A DNA stretch of 64,000 nt from Aquimarina sp. ERC-38 (GTDB lineage: Bacteria > Bacteroidota > Bacteroidia > Flavobacteriales > Flavobacteriaceae): NCBI RefSeq assembly GCF_026222555.1, contig NZ_CP098511.1, positions 1,531,501-1,595,500 of the forward strand, read 5' to 3'. The notes under the pieces were generated by a model that saw only the letters and a list, made by a program, of their open reading frames with translations, was not told the DNA's origin and did no database searches. Made by a program: the position numbers and the translations under genes. Below, piece after piece: positions 27,901 to 36,640 of the stretch; positions within the stretch are counted from its first letter, which is position 1; every line of letters starts with the position of its first letter.

Positions 27901-27974
27901 TTCAATCTGCAATTTATTTTGTTCAGATTGGTAGTAATACTACCGGTAGAACAGCAAAATTTATTGTACCGTAA
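24954..27974 (+). CDS. large secreted protein with GEVED domain and T9SS C-terminal sorting domain
   Basis: 1006 residues. The signal peptide (1-21, ending GFSQ) marks export. A long N-terminal region (about 95-560) contains DPTGAVGPNHYVSARNSAFS, a feature of secreted proteins of Bacteroidota. CARDB-like beta-sandwich repeats follow (about 560-740, with DIGVIAIDGPVTSTFES and DVGVAAIINPKTGTG). A GEVED domain (about 800-925) has SIWIDYDDNTVYEEDE. The C-terminal type IX sorting domain (about 930-1006) has INIYDLSGQIIHSN and ends KFIVP. The protein should be moved across the outer membrane by the T9SS and anchored or released at the surface. Adhesive or enzymatic function not known. Confidence 0.9.
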   Translation: MLSRKILLVALLICTFAGFSQDKKQRLPSTFTGVSKPMKPVNALRSKKNLIPASEKPQGGAPRLRIKNKTIPGKGLPKGMDPLLLKQKSFKGTKALAAPILTFEADAREASPSDPTGAVGPNHYVSARNSAFSIHDKSGNVLQQSISLENIFEGENDGDPIVFYDNFADRFVITQFFGAFSQGAGPFGFLIAVCQGSNPVTDGWYTYRYEVDSFPDYPKFSVWSDGYYITANKNQNSPSVNEVVFVLERDKMLVGEDTAGIQGFALPGALTNGFYSPLAFNAIGTVLPPRGLGHIVYYQDDSWDGVSEDKIKLWSLGVDWDTPSNSFIAEDQELSVSGGDISAFDATFSSGSTLNLPQPGGGGEDKDALQGAIMQVLNYRRFCGYNSVVFNFAVDIDNRVNSSGNELDHVSGIRWYELRQDGDNAPWYVNQEGTYAAPGGKSAWCASMAMDIYGNIGMGYSSVGTVQDGADRDSFISLHYTGRLVDDPPGMMTFAEQTIKNGTGVSQGKERYGDYSHLTVDPIDQNTFWFISEYPEATGTNMRDYVGVFKVATAIGNDIGVIAIDGPVTSTFESTESVKVRIKNFGEVAASNFPVQYSINGGPVVTEIFSGTISPGNEANFTFAKQEDFSAEREFMIEVQTDLASDATPINDCTSAVIFNLPADDVGVAAIINPKTGTGLAIDEPVMVNIKNYGGKAQSGFEVYYVVDNGTRITERYNDVLEGQSSQFFTFSQTFDFSDFRTYIVESGTILSNDQNLNNDLVIEEVLHEQCNPTSNCSQSQDGIISFELSNVVNRDIPCNDGYERFPNLIIDIAKTEEYVLTIQTGFVSEESQRFSIWIDYDDNTVYEEDELVLSNQVIKSNFEDQKYKFEVSADAPVGQHRMRIRGADTQNSGGVTKLNDPCAEITFGTTHDYFVKISERVEDSDIVVVSGDNDQFTFTMSDFNADESLPINIYDLSGQIIHSNVITKNSGIFEYDLDMSYVQSAIYFVQIGSNTTGRTAKFIVP

Positions 27975-27988
27975 TTTTTTATAATAAT

Positions 27989-30900
27989 TTAGAAAAAGGC
28001 TCGTAATTGAACGGTACCGGTATGAATAGTACGTGAATTTTCACTATTACGACCCAGATATGATATATTTAAATCCAAATATTTGGTTAGTTTTTGTTGG
28101 ATTAATAAAGACCAGGTAAAATTAACTCCGGGTTGCAGACCGTCCAGCAATTGATAACCTACCGGTGAAAAAGCATTACCTTCAAAGTTATTATCTATAT
28201 AATTAAATTCTCCGGTTATTGAAGATTTTTGCTTCTTAGCAAAAGTGAATGAGGCTCCTAATGTTTGTTGTTTTAATTGTTCCTGTCCGTCCGTATTATC
28301 CTGATCATCTAGCTGATAAAATAAACTAAAACGATTCTGATCAGATAGGAGGTATGATATTTTGGGTGCTAGCACTATACCGGATAAAGTATAATTTCTA
28401 TTGTCAAAATTTTCTGCTGCGCTTATGGTTTCAATTTGTTGAACCCTATTTTCCAGCACCCAAGACTCCTGGATTTTATGTTGAAATACGAGTTCGTGGC
28501 TTTTAGTACTATTCTCCTGGGAGCCGGTAATTAATTCGTTTTTATTTTCGGAAGCCAGATACGTATAATTCGTGGTAAAATGTTGTTTTCCACGGTTAAA
28601 GAAGAGTGTATTTCTAAAACTGGAGAGTAGGGATAACTCATCATCATTTGAAAATAGGTTGATTTTAAAGCTATTAGTGTTCCTTAAGTTTCTTCTGTCA
28701 ATCAGATAGGTGGTTTGATTGTAAAAATGCGATAGAAACTTCCTGAATTTATTTTTACTACCGGACCAGGAAATAGGGGAGAGCGTTACAATCTGACTGA
28801 ACTTATTTTGATTGGTTTTAATAAAAATCTGGTTGGGTAACAGTACACGTAAATAAGTTGCCTGATCGGTAAATTGCGCTATTTCAAATTCATTCAACTC
28901 CTGGAGATTATTATTGTTGTAATCAATCCAGGTAAAGGTTCCCTGGCCCGGTTCTACCTCTACATAGGTAAACTCTTGCTGGGGTAAAGTACCGCTACTG
29001 GTCTCAAACAGGGTATTCAGGTTGACTTTGTTTTGAAATAGCTGTTGGTTGTATAATACTCTTGAAGTAAGTGTTTTTTCATCTGACGTATTTTCATCTT
29101 TGCTGTTGAGTTCGCGGTAGTTGGCATACAGTGATAATTGCGTGTTTTTTGAAGCAATGGGCCTGGATTGCAGGTAATAGTTTGAAGAAGTATTCACCCT
29201 TTGCAAAGAATTATTTCGTAAACTGTCATTCACCCGATGTCTGTATCCTACTTTAGCATATACTTTTAAACTATCTCCGATACCCATAAAATATTCCTGA
29301 GATACAAATTTTTGTGAAAGTGGAGTAAAAATATCGGTTTGTTTTTCTATTTCCTGGTTGTCTTCGGCTGCTATTCGGGTACCTATCCATTTATTTTTAA
29401 AATTATAAGTAAGTCCGCTATACCATCTAAAAAAGGTAGAATTTAAAACGCTACTATTGCTATTAAGAACACTAGTGTTTAGTTCAAAAGTAAAATTCTT
29501 CCATTGTAAATCAGAAGTAACCAAATGTCGATTACCGCTGTAACTATCTTTAAAGTCCAGGTATTGAAATGCATATTGCGTAGCACCAATTTTCGGATGA
29601 AATAAGTTGAAGCCGGAAGTTATAAACTGCTGATCCCCTGTAGTAAGCTCGGGTAAGTTCCAATCCCGATTAAATTCAACGGCGTAGATACGTTCAATAC
29701 TTTGAAACCGGTTATCTATGTAATCCAGGTTTGTATTAGTATCGAGTGTCCAGCTACTATCTTTTTGAATCAATCGGTGTTGTAGTTGTAATTTGCCTGC
29801 AAATCCATTGTTATCCCCGTCATCAGTATCCGAAAATAAGTTTCGGTCATTCCTGCTGCCGGCAGTTTCAAAGGCAATACTGGTGTTTTCTGTGGGTTGA
29901 TAACTGCCTTTTACCACTGCGGTTTGTAAACGTTCGGGAGCGACCAAGCGCACCACCGGAGCATAAGATCCCTGAGGAACCCCGTTTATCGGTGACACAT
30001 ATCTATAAATCCTACGGATAGCGGTAAGATTTTCAAGGATATAATTCCCCTGATTTTCTCCTACCAGGGTAAAACGAACATTAAACAAATCTTCTTGTGG
30101 AGTTTCTGCAAATACAAAGATTTCGGTATTATCCCTAATTTCTTTCCGGTATAAAATTTTATTTTCACTAAACGTATCTGCAACGGATGAAGGAGCAATC
30201 ATTTGAGACATATCATCTCCTGCTTCAGCCAGAATGCCAATCTGTTCATCCGATAGGTTTTGTTGTAAAGGCTGGTTCTTCGCATCATTTTCGGAATATA
30301 CAAAAGCTTCCAGATTTAATTTTTCAGTGGTATGGCTTCCTCCGCCGTAAGCAATAATACGAGAATAGTTTCTATCAGTAGTTTGATATTCTATAGAGAT
30401 TCGCATTTCGGAAGTTATAGGATATGTCGGGTTAAAGCGAACCTCTCCTGCGTTATAATCTATGATGTATTGTTTATTTTCTCCGCGTTCTAATAAAATT
30501 CCATTTACATATACGCGTTCACTACCGGAGACGATTAAAACGAAAAGTTCACCGTTGGGACCGGTTAATTTGTAAGGACCCTGATTGCCTTCCTGAGCAA
30601 TAAACTGGCTACGGGTAAATACTCCGCGGACTAAGGCTCCAGCGGCAAAAACACCAGTTTTACTATTTTCATGATCAATGGTACCGGCAATAGAAACTCC
30701 CTGAACATTTTTTGTAAATCGGTTAAAATAACTATCCGAATTTTGAAGAATAACGTCACCTGCCCTTAGGTTCCACTTATCATTGAATATTTCAATAAAA
30801 ACCTGATCGAATTCATCCAGGTTTTGAGAATACCCCCCCTGCTGTACCGGTACGTTAGCATCCTGTATAGAAGCGCGAATAGAGACATTTTCACTAATTT

Positions 30901-31405
30901 TACCGGTAATCTGAAGGTCTAATTCAGAATTTAAGACGGTATTCTGCCCATTGCCTACCGTAAGTCCCCTCGATAAACTCCCGGAAGTATTAAGCCCGTC
31001 AAATGGGGTGAAATTCTTGGATAAGGAAGGTTGTGAAAGTTGATAGCGTTGTTTTTTACCATTTTTACTATTTACGATAATTTTAGGATCTAGTAATTGG
31101 TATTTCTTAGTTAAAAAATCAGGATATCGCACATACTCGATAAGCAAACTATCTTCACTTTTTAACAAAGTATTGTCAGGGTATAATTGCGCTTCTTCAA
31201 AGTTTACCTGATACTCAGAAGCATCCACTTTATTCTTATTTATAGTACGTACGGTAAACCTAAAAGGGTTAATACTTACCGAATCAATAACTATGGTATC
31301 CTGTATTCGGACTTTTTTATGTTGTATAGTACCCGGCAGGCTCTGCGAAAATAGCAGGCTTGTATTGCAAACAAAAAGTATAAAAACATACTGCAATCGG
31401 TACAT
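27989..31405 (-). CDS. large outer-membrane beta-rich protein, function unknown
   Basis: 1138 residues with a signal peptide (1-20, ending LLFSQ). The block SGSLSRGLTVGNGQNTVLN, followed by ELDLQITGKISENVSIRASI and RAGDVILQNSD (about residues 138-225), resembles a segment shared with SprA-like and other large Bacteroidota outer-membrane proteins. The rest is strongly beta-rich with alternating aromatic residues, ending in TVQLRAFF, a barrel-like terminal strand. A large barrel at the outer membrane is likely. It is not SprA itself, which is more than twice as long. Convergent with the T9SS cargo gene (14-base gap). No specific role is recognised. Confidence 0.75.
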   Translation of the reverse strand: MYRLQYVFILFVCNTSLLFSQSLPGTIQHKKVRIQDTIVIDSVSINPFRFTVRTINKNKVDASEYQVNFEEAQLYPDNTLLKSEDSLLIEYVRYPDFLTKKYQLLDPKIIVNSKNGKKQRYQLSQPSLSKNFTPFDGLNTSGSLSRGLTVGNGQNTVLNSELDLQITGKISENVSIRASIQDANVPVQQGGYSQNLDEFDQVFIEIFNDKWNLRAGDVILQNSDSYFNRFTKNVQGVSIAGTIDHENSKTGVFAAGALVRGVFTRSQFIAQEGNQGPYKLTGPNGELFVLIVSGSERVYVNGILLERGENKQYIIDYNAGEVRFNPTYPITSEMRISIEYQTTDRNYSRIIAYGGGSHTTEKLNLEAFVYSENDAKNQPLQQNLSDEQIGILAEAGDDMSQMIAPSSVADTFSENKILYRKEIRDNTEIFVFAETPQEDLFNVRFTLVGENQGNYILENLTAIRRIYRYVSPINGVPQGSYAPVVRLVAPERLQTAVVKGSYQPTENTSIAFETAGSRNDRNLFSDTDDGDNNGFAGKLQLQHRLIQKDSSWTLDTNTNLDYIDNRFQSIERIYAVEFNRDWNLPELTTGDQQFITSGFNLFHPKIGATQYAFQYLDFKDSYSGNRHLVTSDLQWKNFTFELNTSVLNSNSSVLNSTFFRWYSGLTYNFKNKWIGTRIAAEDNQEIEKQTDIFTPLSQKFVSQEYFMGIGDSLKVYAKVGYRHRVNDSLRNNSLQRVNTSSNYYLQSRPIASKNTQLSLYANYRELNSKDENTSDEKTLTSRVLYNQQLFQNKVNLNTLFETSSGTLPQQEFTYVEVEPGQGTFTWIDYNNNNLQELNEFEIAQFTDQATYLRVLLPNQIFIKTNQNKFSQIVTLSPISWSGSKNKFRKFLSHFYNQTTYLIDRRNLRNTNSFKINLFSNDDELSLLSSFRNTLFFNRGKQHFTTNYTYLASENKNELITGSQENSTKSHELVFQHKIQESWVLENRVQQIETISAAENFDNRNYTLSGIVLAPKISYLLSDQNRFSLFYQLDDQDNTDGQEQLKQQTLGASFTFAKKQKSSITGEFNYIDNNFEGNAFSPVGYQLLDGLQPGVNFTWSLLIQQKLTKYLDLNISYLGRNSENSRTIHTGTVQLRAFF

Positions 31406-31610
31406 TGTTACAAAACTAGGACTTTTATTTTCTTTTTCTTTATAAATAAGCTTTTACCTTTTAGGTAAGGTCAGTCTTATATAACGTCATAAGCCCTTTA
31501 GAATTATATCTAATAAGAGTAATGACTATAATCTGATACGGACTTAATTAAAACGTGCTGTAGAGGATATTAATAATAGTTCTATATCTTAGCTTTTTAA
31601 AGATACTGAA

Positions 31611-32372
31611 ATGAAAATTATTTCATACAATGTTAACGGGATTAGAGCAGCTTTACGTAAAGATTTCTTAACCTGGTTACGACAGGCGAATCCGGATATC
31701 CTTTGTTTACAAGAAATTAAAGCTACCCAGGATCAATTGGATCTTAGCCTTTTTAAAGAAGCAGGATATCCATATACTTACTGGTATAGTGCACAAAAAA
31801 AAGGATATAGCGGGGTAGCCATTTTATGTAAGGAAGAACCTAAAAATGTCGTTTATGGTACCGGAATCGAATATATGGATACTGAAGGCCGTAATATAAG
31901 GGTAGATTTTGAAGATATCTCTGTAATGAGCATGTACTTACCTAGTGGGACCAATATGGATCGATTGGATTTCAAACTTACTTACATGGCAGATTTTCAA
32001 GATTATATAGATAATTTAAAAAAAGAAATCCCAAACCTAATTGTTTGTGGGGATTATAATATTTGCCATGAAGCTATAGACATCCATGACCCGGTTCGCT
32101 TAAAAAATGTTTCTGGGTTTTTACCAGTAGAACGAGAATGGATTGGTAATTTTATTAATAGTGGATTTATCGATTCTTTTCGGCATTTTAGTCAGGAACC
32201 ACATCAGTATTCATGGTGGAGTTACCGGGCTAACGCCCGAAATAATAATAAAGGTTGGCGGTTAGATTATGCTATGGTAGCTCATTCATTAGAAGACAGG
32301 TTGCAAAGAGCTTTGATCTTATCAGAAGCCAAGCATAGTGATCACTGCCCAATCCTGGTGGAATTAGAATAA
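31611..32372 (+). CDS. xth: exodeoxyribonuclease III
   Basis: 253 residues. AP endonuclease and 3'-5' exonuclease of base excision repair. EEP-fold motifs: MKIISYNVNGIRAA at the start, catalytic Glu35 in CLQEIKA, GDYNICHEAIDIHDP with the metal-binding Asp/Asn, and His245 in HSDHCPI at the C-terminus. YSWWSYRANARNNNKGWRLDY is the DNA-contact block. Normal length. A terminator hairpin follows directly. Confidence 0.96.
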   Translation: MKIISYNVNGIRAALRKDFLTWLRQANPDILCLQEIKATQDQLDLSLFKEAGYPYTYWYSAQKKGYSGVAILCKEEPKNVVYGTGIEYMDTEGRNIRVDFEDISVMSMYLPSGTNMDRLDFKLTYMADFQDYIDNLKKEIPNLIVCGDYNICHEAIDIHDPVRLKNVSGFLPVEREWIGNFINSGFIDSFRHFSQEPHQYSWWSYRANARNNNKGWRLDYAMVAHSLEDRLQRALILSEAKHSDHCPILVELE

Positions 32373-32373
32373 A

Positions 32374-32402
32374 AAAAGATTGCTGTAAAACAACAATCTT
32401 TT
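32374..32402 (+). terminator. rho-independent terminator after xth
   Basis: AAAAGATTG at 32374-32382 pairs with CAATCTTTT at 32394-32402. The T run follows the 3' arm and an A run precedes the 5' arm, so it can serve both xth and the convergent gene at 32427. Confidence 0.75.
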
Positions 32403-32426
32403 AAATATAAATTAAAATAGTTTCTT

Positions 32427-32831
32427 TTAGTTAAAAAGACTATTTAAGATGTCTTCCACATCGCCGTCTTGATTTTCTCGTAGTTGATCTTTAACCTGTA
32501 ATAGTTTAACCTGAAAACTTTCTAATACTCGCTTTGCATTCATTTTTTGAAGATGAATTTGCTTTCCTTCCGAAGTTAATAGGTAATACTGATAAAATTT
32601 AAGTTCTGCTGGCTTTGTCTTGTCCAGACGTTCTTCTAAGGAAACAGTACCTTTATCAGTGGCAATAGAGATAATGCTACTTTGTGCCGTAACCTTATCG
32701 GTCTCTCTGTTTAATTCTGTTGCTAAACCATAAATATCTTTATAGATTTCAGGTAGTTTTTTCCAGTCTTCTTGTGCCTGGATAGTAAATCCAAAACCAA
32801 TCATGAATAGGAGTAGAAAAGTTTTTTTCAT
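32427..32831 (-). CDS. small secreted protein, function unknown
   Basis: 134 residues. A clear signal peptide (MKKTFLLLFMIGFGFTIQAQ, cleavage near residue 20) is followed by about 114 mainly helical, charged residues, including RETDKVTAQSSIISIATDKG. It is probably periplasmic. The C-terminus is acidic. It converges with xth and shares its terminator. Not recognised as a named family. Confidence 0.7.
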   Translation of the reverse strand: MKKTFLLLFMIGFGFTIQAQEDWKKLPEIYKDIYGLATELNRETDKVTAQSSIISIATDKGTVSLEERLDKTKPAELKFYQYYLLTSEGKQIHLQKMNAKRVLESFQVKLLQVKDQLRENQDGDVEDILNSLFN

Positions 32832-33203
32832 AATATTTGGGTGTTATCAGTTTAATTGTATCAAAACTACGTATTTGATTTCACGTATTCCTTAACGGAA
32901 TAAAAATACATTTAGTATTATCCCATTTGAAAATTCAAAGTTCAAAATAATACTTTTTCTTATCATTTTCCAAAAAGTATGCCAAATAAAACGATTAGAA
33001 TATCGACTAAAGAAAAGTTTTAACGATTAAAAAGCAGGTTTAAGACTTATTAATAAGAAATGTTAGTAAATAGTAAAGGAGTTTATAAATTTTAAAAAAG
33101 TATAAAGTGATCATAAGAATTGATAAAATCACTGAAATTAAAGTTGTTAGAAAATTGACTAAATTATCTAATTTTCTTTTTTGTAACGTTAAAGATAATT
33201 ATG
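32832..33203. other. non-coding gap, nothing recognised
   Basis: AT-rich stretch between the small secreted protein and the 69-residue gene. No convincing frame, RNA signature or repeat was seen. Regulatory sequence for the gene at 32427-32831 should lie at its left end. Confidence 0.5.
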
Positions 33204-33413
33204 CTATTGAGATAGTTTTTCAGCTTCTTTTAATAAATGACTGTAAGAATTACGATTGATAACAACCTGTCCGTTTTCAATTTCAATAAGCGGGTTTTTA
33301 TTTTCTAAAGCTTGCTTTATTATAGTATCTAAAAACTTGGTCCTGGCAGTAATCCGTGTGATAGCGATATTTTTATCTTCTTCTGATAAATTTTTATAGT
33401 ATTTATTCAACAT
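33204..33413 (-). CDS. hypothetical protein, 69 residues
   Basis: A small frame encoding a charged, mostly helical protein (NLSEEDKNIAITRITARTKF, then ENGQVVINRNSYSHLLKEAE). The composition looks like real coding sequence. The pattern of a helix, a short beta hairpin (PLIEIENGQVVINR) and another helix recalls small antitoxin-like or regulatory proteins, but no family is recognised. It stands alone, with a terminator hairpin and a 14-codon micro-frame upstream on the same strand. Confidence 0.5.
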   Translation of the reverse strand: MLNKYYKNLSEEDKNIAITRITARTKFLDTIIKQALENKNPLIEIENGQVVINRNSYSHLLKEAEKLSQ

Positions 33414-33488
33414 AAACTAAGCAATTAATTATTCAATAAAAATAATATATATTATTCATATTCTATATATAAAAGTAGATGTTTGTAA

Positions 33489-33524
33489 AAAAAAATAAGC
33501 TTCCTTAGTTTTAGGAAGCTTATA
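33489..33524 (-). terminator. minus-strand rho-independent terminator or attenuator
   Basis: ATAAGCTTCCT at 33496-33506 pairs perfectly with AGGAAGCTTAT at 33514-33524 around a 7-base loop. On the minus strand the stem is followed by a run of T, so it terminates leftward transcripts. No gene of normal size lies upstream on that strand, which implies a short RNA or a leader for the gene at 33204. Confidence 0.75.
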
Positions 33525-33600
33525 ACTGTTTGGTTAATTAGTTTGTATTGTAAATATGATATATACGAGTTTGTGTACTATATAAAATTTTTACAAACAA

Positions 33601-33645
33601 TTAATAATAATAACCGTTCCAAAAAGGGTTTATAAAACTAATCAT
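33601..33645 (-). other. possible leader micro-ORF, 14 codons
   Basis: ATG at 33645 to TAA at 33601 encodes MISFINPFWNGYYY. Six of the 14 residues are aromatic. It lies 76 bases upstream of the minus-strand terminator hairpin. The arrangement recalls leader-peptide attenuators, but the downstream gene is not a known aromatic amino acid gene, so this is weak. Confidence 0.25.
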
Positions 33646-34187
33646 TTGATAATGAGATAAATATATATTTTTAAATTTTTAAAAAGTATTATTATCTGTA
33701 GAAATATGATACATACTGTAGAAATTGAGCACTAATTAGTAAGCCTATAAAGTATAAAGTAAAATAACGGATTTCAATAATAATTTAAAATTGCTGTACC
33801 CTTTTATAAGACTACATTACTGTAAAAGACTTCATATAAAATCTGGCTTGGTAATAGTATATATATGTAACAATAGATATTTAGCACTAGGGGCTGTCCA
33901 AAATAATAGTTACTATTTATAATAAATATAGATATTAATTATTAAATTCTTTTATATGTGCTTTTGAAGTAATAATAATCCGGTATTTTTAACGTATTTT
34001 CTTATTAATCATTAAACTGTGCGTATAAAATTGTATACATATGTAAATCAATAATATTTATATGTTTTTGGTGAATAATCTGATATGTTAGAATGTACTT
34101 TTAGAATAGAGGTGTAAGCTTACAATTATGATAATGTTTACAGTTTAATTTATTCTAGTTTATAATTTAGCATTCTTTATTAGCTAT

Positions 34188-35219
34188 ATGAAATACACAG
34201 TTTTACCTGGAACTACAATTAAAGTAAGTAAGATATGTTTAGGTACCATGACCTGGGGTCGGCAAAACACGGAAGAAGATGGTCATGAGCAATTGAAATA
34301 CGCATTCGACCAAGGTGTTAATTTTGTAGATACGGCAGAATTATATGCGGTACCTTCTACTAAGGAAACACAAGGTAAAACCGAAGAAATTATTGGTACC
34401 TGGTTTCAAAAGAATAAAAATAGGGATCAATGTGTGTTAGCTAGTAAAATTGCAGGCCCGGCAGAATTTACCAAGCATATCAGAACCGGGGGATATAAAA
34501 AAGAGGAATTATCAGATGCGATTGAAAAAAGCTTAAAAAGGTTGCAAACAGACTATATAGACCTTTATCAATTACATTGGCCGGAAAGGCAAACCAATTA
34601 TTTCGGAAAAAAAGGGTATCAACACAATGAAAGCGAAGAGTGGAAAGATAATTTTAACCAAATTTTATTGGATCTACAGTCCTTTATAGACGATGGGAAA
34701 ATACGCCATATCGGAGTTTCTAATGAATCTGCTTACGGACTGATGCGGTATGTAGAAGAATCTAGGAATGGAATGTCTAGAATAGTTTCTGTACAAAACC
34801 CTTACAGTTTATTAAACCGTAAGGATGAAATTGGTATAACTGAAGTGCTGCACCGAGAAAATGTAGGTTATTTAGCGTACTCTCCTTTAGGTTTTGGTAT
34901 GCTCTCCGGAAAATATTTAGAAGGAACCCCTAAAGGTTCACGGTATGAGTTGTTTCCAAATTATAATCGGTATATGAATGAAAACAGTTTCAAGGCTACT
35001 CATAAATACCTGGAGATTGCCAAAGATGCCGGATTATCTTTAACAGATCTTTCTTTAGCCTTTGTAAATCAGCAAGCTTTTGTGACCAGCACTATTATCG
35101 GGGCAACTAAAATGGAACAGTTGACTGAAAATATTAATAGTATCAACGTTACCTTATCCGATGATACGCTAAAAGCTATTGACAAGGTTCATGAAAAAAT
35201 TCCAAATCCTGCTCCTTAA
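34188..35219 (+). CDS. tas: aldo/keto reductase, Tas-like
   Basis: 343 residues, colinear with E. coli Tas (346). NADPH-dependent (alpha/beta)8-barrel oxidoreductase. The catalytic tetrad is Asp48, Tyr53 (FVDTAELYAVP), Lys87 (LASKIAG) and His130 (LYQLHWPERQTNYFG). The coenzyme-binding C-terminal part has STIIGATKMEQL. The Tas-specific stretches ETQGKTEEIIG and WPERQTNYFGK are present. The physiological substrate of Tas-type enzymes is not settled. Single gene, with a long AT-rich upstream region. Confidence 0.92.
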   Translation: MKYTVLPGTTIKVSKICLGTMTWGRQNTEEDGHEQLKYAFDQGVNFVDTAELYAVPSTKETQGKTEEIIGTWFQKNKNRDQCVLASKIAGPAEFTKHIRTGGYKKEELSDAIEKSLKRLQTDYIDLYQLHWPERQTNYFGKKGYQHNESEEWKDNFNQILLDLQSFIDDGKIRHIGVSNESAYGLMRYVEESRNGMSRIVSVQNPYSLLNRKDEIGITEVLHRENVGYLAYSPLGFGMLSGKYLEGTPKGSRYELFPNYNRYMNENSFKATHKYLEIAKDAGLSLTDLSLAFVNQQAFVTSTIIGATKMEQLTENINSINVTLSDDTLKAIDKVHEKIPNPAP

Positions 35220-35243
35220 TAACTTACAGCAAACATCTGTTTG

Positions 35244-36608
35244 TCAACTAAATAGAAAAGCAACCACATCTTCTATTTTTGCTACTTTTTGAATTTTAAT
35301 AATATAGTTTTCTTTACTTACTTTACTGTACTTAGAAATGAAAATAGTAGAAAAACCTAGTTTGTCAGATTCCTGGATACGCTGATCAATACGGGTCACT
35401 GGTCTTATTTCACCAGCCAACCCGACTTCGGCTGCAAAACAATAGTCTTTAGGAATAGGAATGTCTTCATTTGATGATAAAATAGCTGCTACTACAGCAA
35501 GGTCAATGGCGGTATCATCAATATGAATGCCTCCTGTAATATTTAGAAAAACATCTTTGGCCCCTAATCGAAAACCTGCCCTTTTTTCTAACACTGCCAG
35601 GATCATATTTAATCTTTTGACGTTATACCCGGTAGCACTTCGCTGTGGGGTGCCGTATACGGCGGTACTCACTAAAGCCTGTATTTCAATTAATAAGGGG
35701 CGGAGTCCTTCTAAAGTTGTTGCAATCGCAGTACCACTTAGTTCTTCTTCTTTTTTTGAAATTAAGATTTCGCTAGGATTGCTAACTTCCCTTAATCCGC
35801 TACCCAACATCTCGTAAATACCTAATTCTGCCGTTGATCCGAATCTGTTCTTATTTGCTCTTAAAATACGATAGACATGGTTACGGTCTCCTTCAAATTG
35901 TAAGACCGTATCTACCATATGTTCCAGAATTTTAGGACCGGCAATAGCACCGTCTTTTGTAATATGACCAATGAGTAACACCGGGATTGATGATTCCTTA
36001 GCAAATTTAATCAGCTCTGAGGTACATTCCCTAATCTGAGAAATGCTACCCGGGCTACTTTCTACATAATCGCTATGTAAAGTCTGAATTGAATCAATCA
36101 CGACAATATCCGGATCTACCTTTTCAACCTGTTTAAAGATATTTTGTGTCTTAGTTTCCGTTAGGATAAAGCAGTTGTCTGTTTTACCGGTAATACGTTC
36201 GGCACGCATTTTAATTTGCTTCTGACTTTCTTCCCCGGATACGTATAATGTGCGATAGGGCAGGTTAAGACTAATTTGTAAGAGCAATGTACTTTTTCCA
36301 ATGCCTGGCTCTCCACCTAACAATATTAACGATCCGGGTACAATACCTCCACCCAGCACATTATTCAGTTCCGTATCATAGGTTTTATAGCGAGCCTCTT
36401 TACTCGTATCGATCTCAGAAACCTTTAGCGGAAGAACTACTTTAGGTTGATGTTGTTTTGACCCGGTTTTCCAATCTTTTTGATCCGGTTTCTGAACGAC
36501 CTCTTCTGCTATGGTATTCCATTCTTTACAAGCGGTGCACTGACCTTGCCATTTTGCATATTGTGCTCCGCAGTTTTGACAATAAAAAACGGTTTTTACT
36601 TTAGCCAT
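35244..36608 (-). CDS. radA: DNA repair protein RadA (Sms)
   Basis: 454 residues. Helicase-like branch-migration ATPase in recombination and repair. A zinc finger of four cysteines (Cys10, 13, 24, 27) opens the protein. The RecA-like core has Walker A GGEPGIGKST (98-107), Walker B IVVIDSIQTL and the RadA-specific KNRFG motif. The C-terminal part is a Lon-protease-like domain without the catalytic dyad (from about residue 290, GTAIATTLEGLRPLLIEIQ). Complete and ordinary. Confidence 0.97.
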   Translation of the reverse strand: MAKVKTVFYCQNCGAQYAKWQGQCTACKEWNTIAEEVVQKPDQKDWKTGSKQHQPKVVLPLKVSEIDTSKEARYKTYDTELNNVLGGGIVPGSLILLGGEPGIGKSTLLLQISLNLPYRTLYVSGEESQKQIKMRAERITGKTDNCFILTETKTQNIFKQVEKVDPDIVVIDSIQTLHSDYVESSPGSISQIRECTSELIKFAKESSIPVLLIGHITKDGAIAGPKILEHMVDTVLQFEGDRNHVYRILRANKNRFGSTAELGIYEMLGSGLREVSNPSEILISKKEEELSGTAIATTLEGLRPLLIEIQALVSTAVYGTPQRSATGYNVKRLNMILAVLEKRAGFRLGAKDVFLNITGGIHIDDTAIDLAVVAAILSSNEDIPIPKDYCFAAEVGLAGEIRPVTRIDQRIQESDKLGFSTIFISKYSKVSKENYIIKIQKVAKIEDVVAFLFS

Positions 36609-36640
36609 ATAATTAATGAAAGTTACTCTTTCTAATAAGG

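Larger units (their letters stand above)
33414..34187. other. 774-base non-coding region
   Basis: Very AT-rich. It contains the minus-strand hairpin at 33489-33524, a 14-codon aromatic-rich micro-frame at 33601-33645, and at 33889-33903 a GGGGCTGTCCAAAA-like string that resembles insertion-sequence ends, with no partner seen. No tRNA, tmRNA or RNase P RNA signature was found. Confidence 0.5.

Noticed and set aside
33889..33903. Insertion sequence end (GGGGCTGTCCAAAA-like)
   Set aside because: Only one end is visible, with no inverted partner or transposase remains in the surrounding 700 bases.
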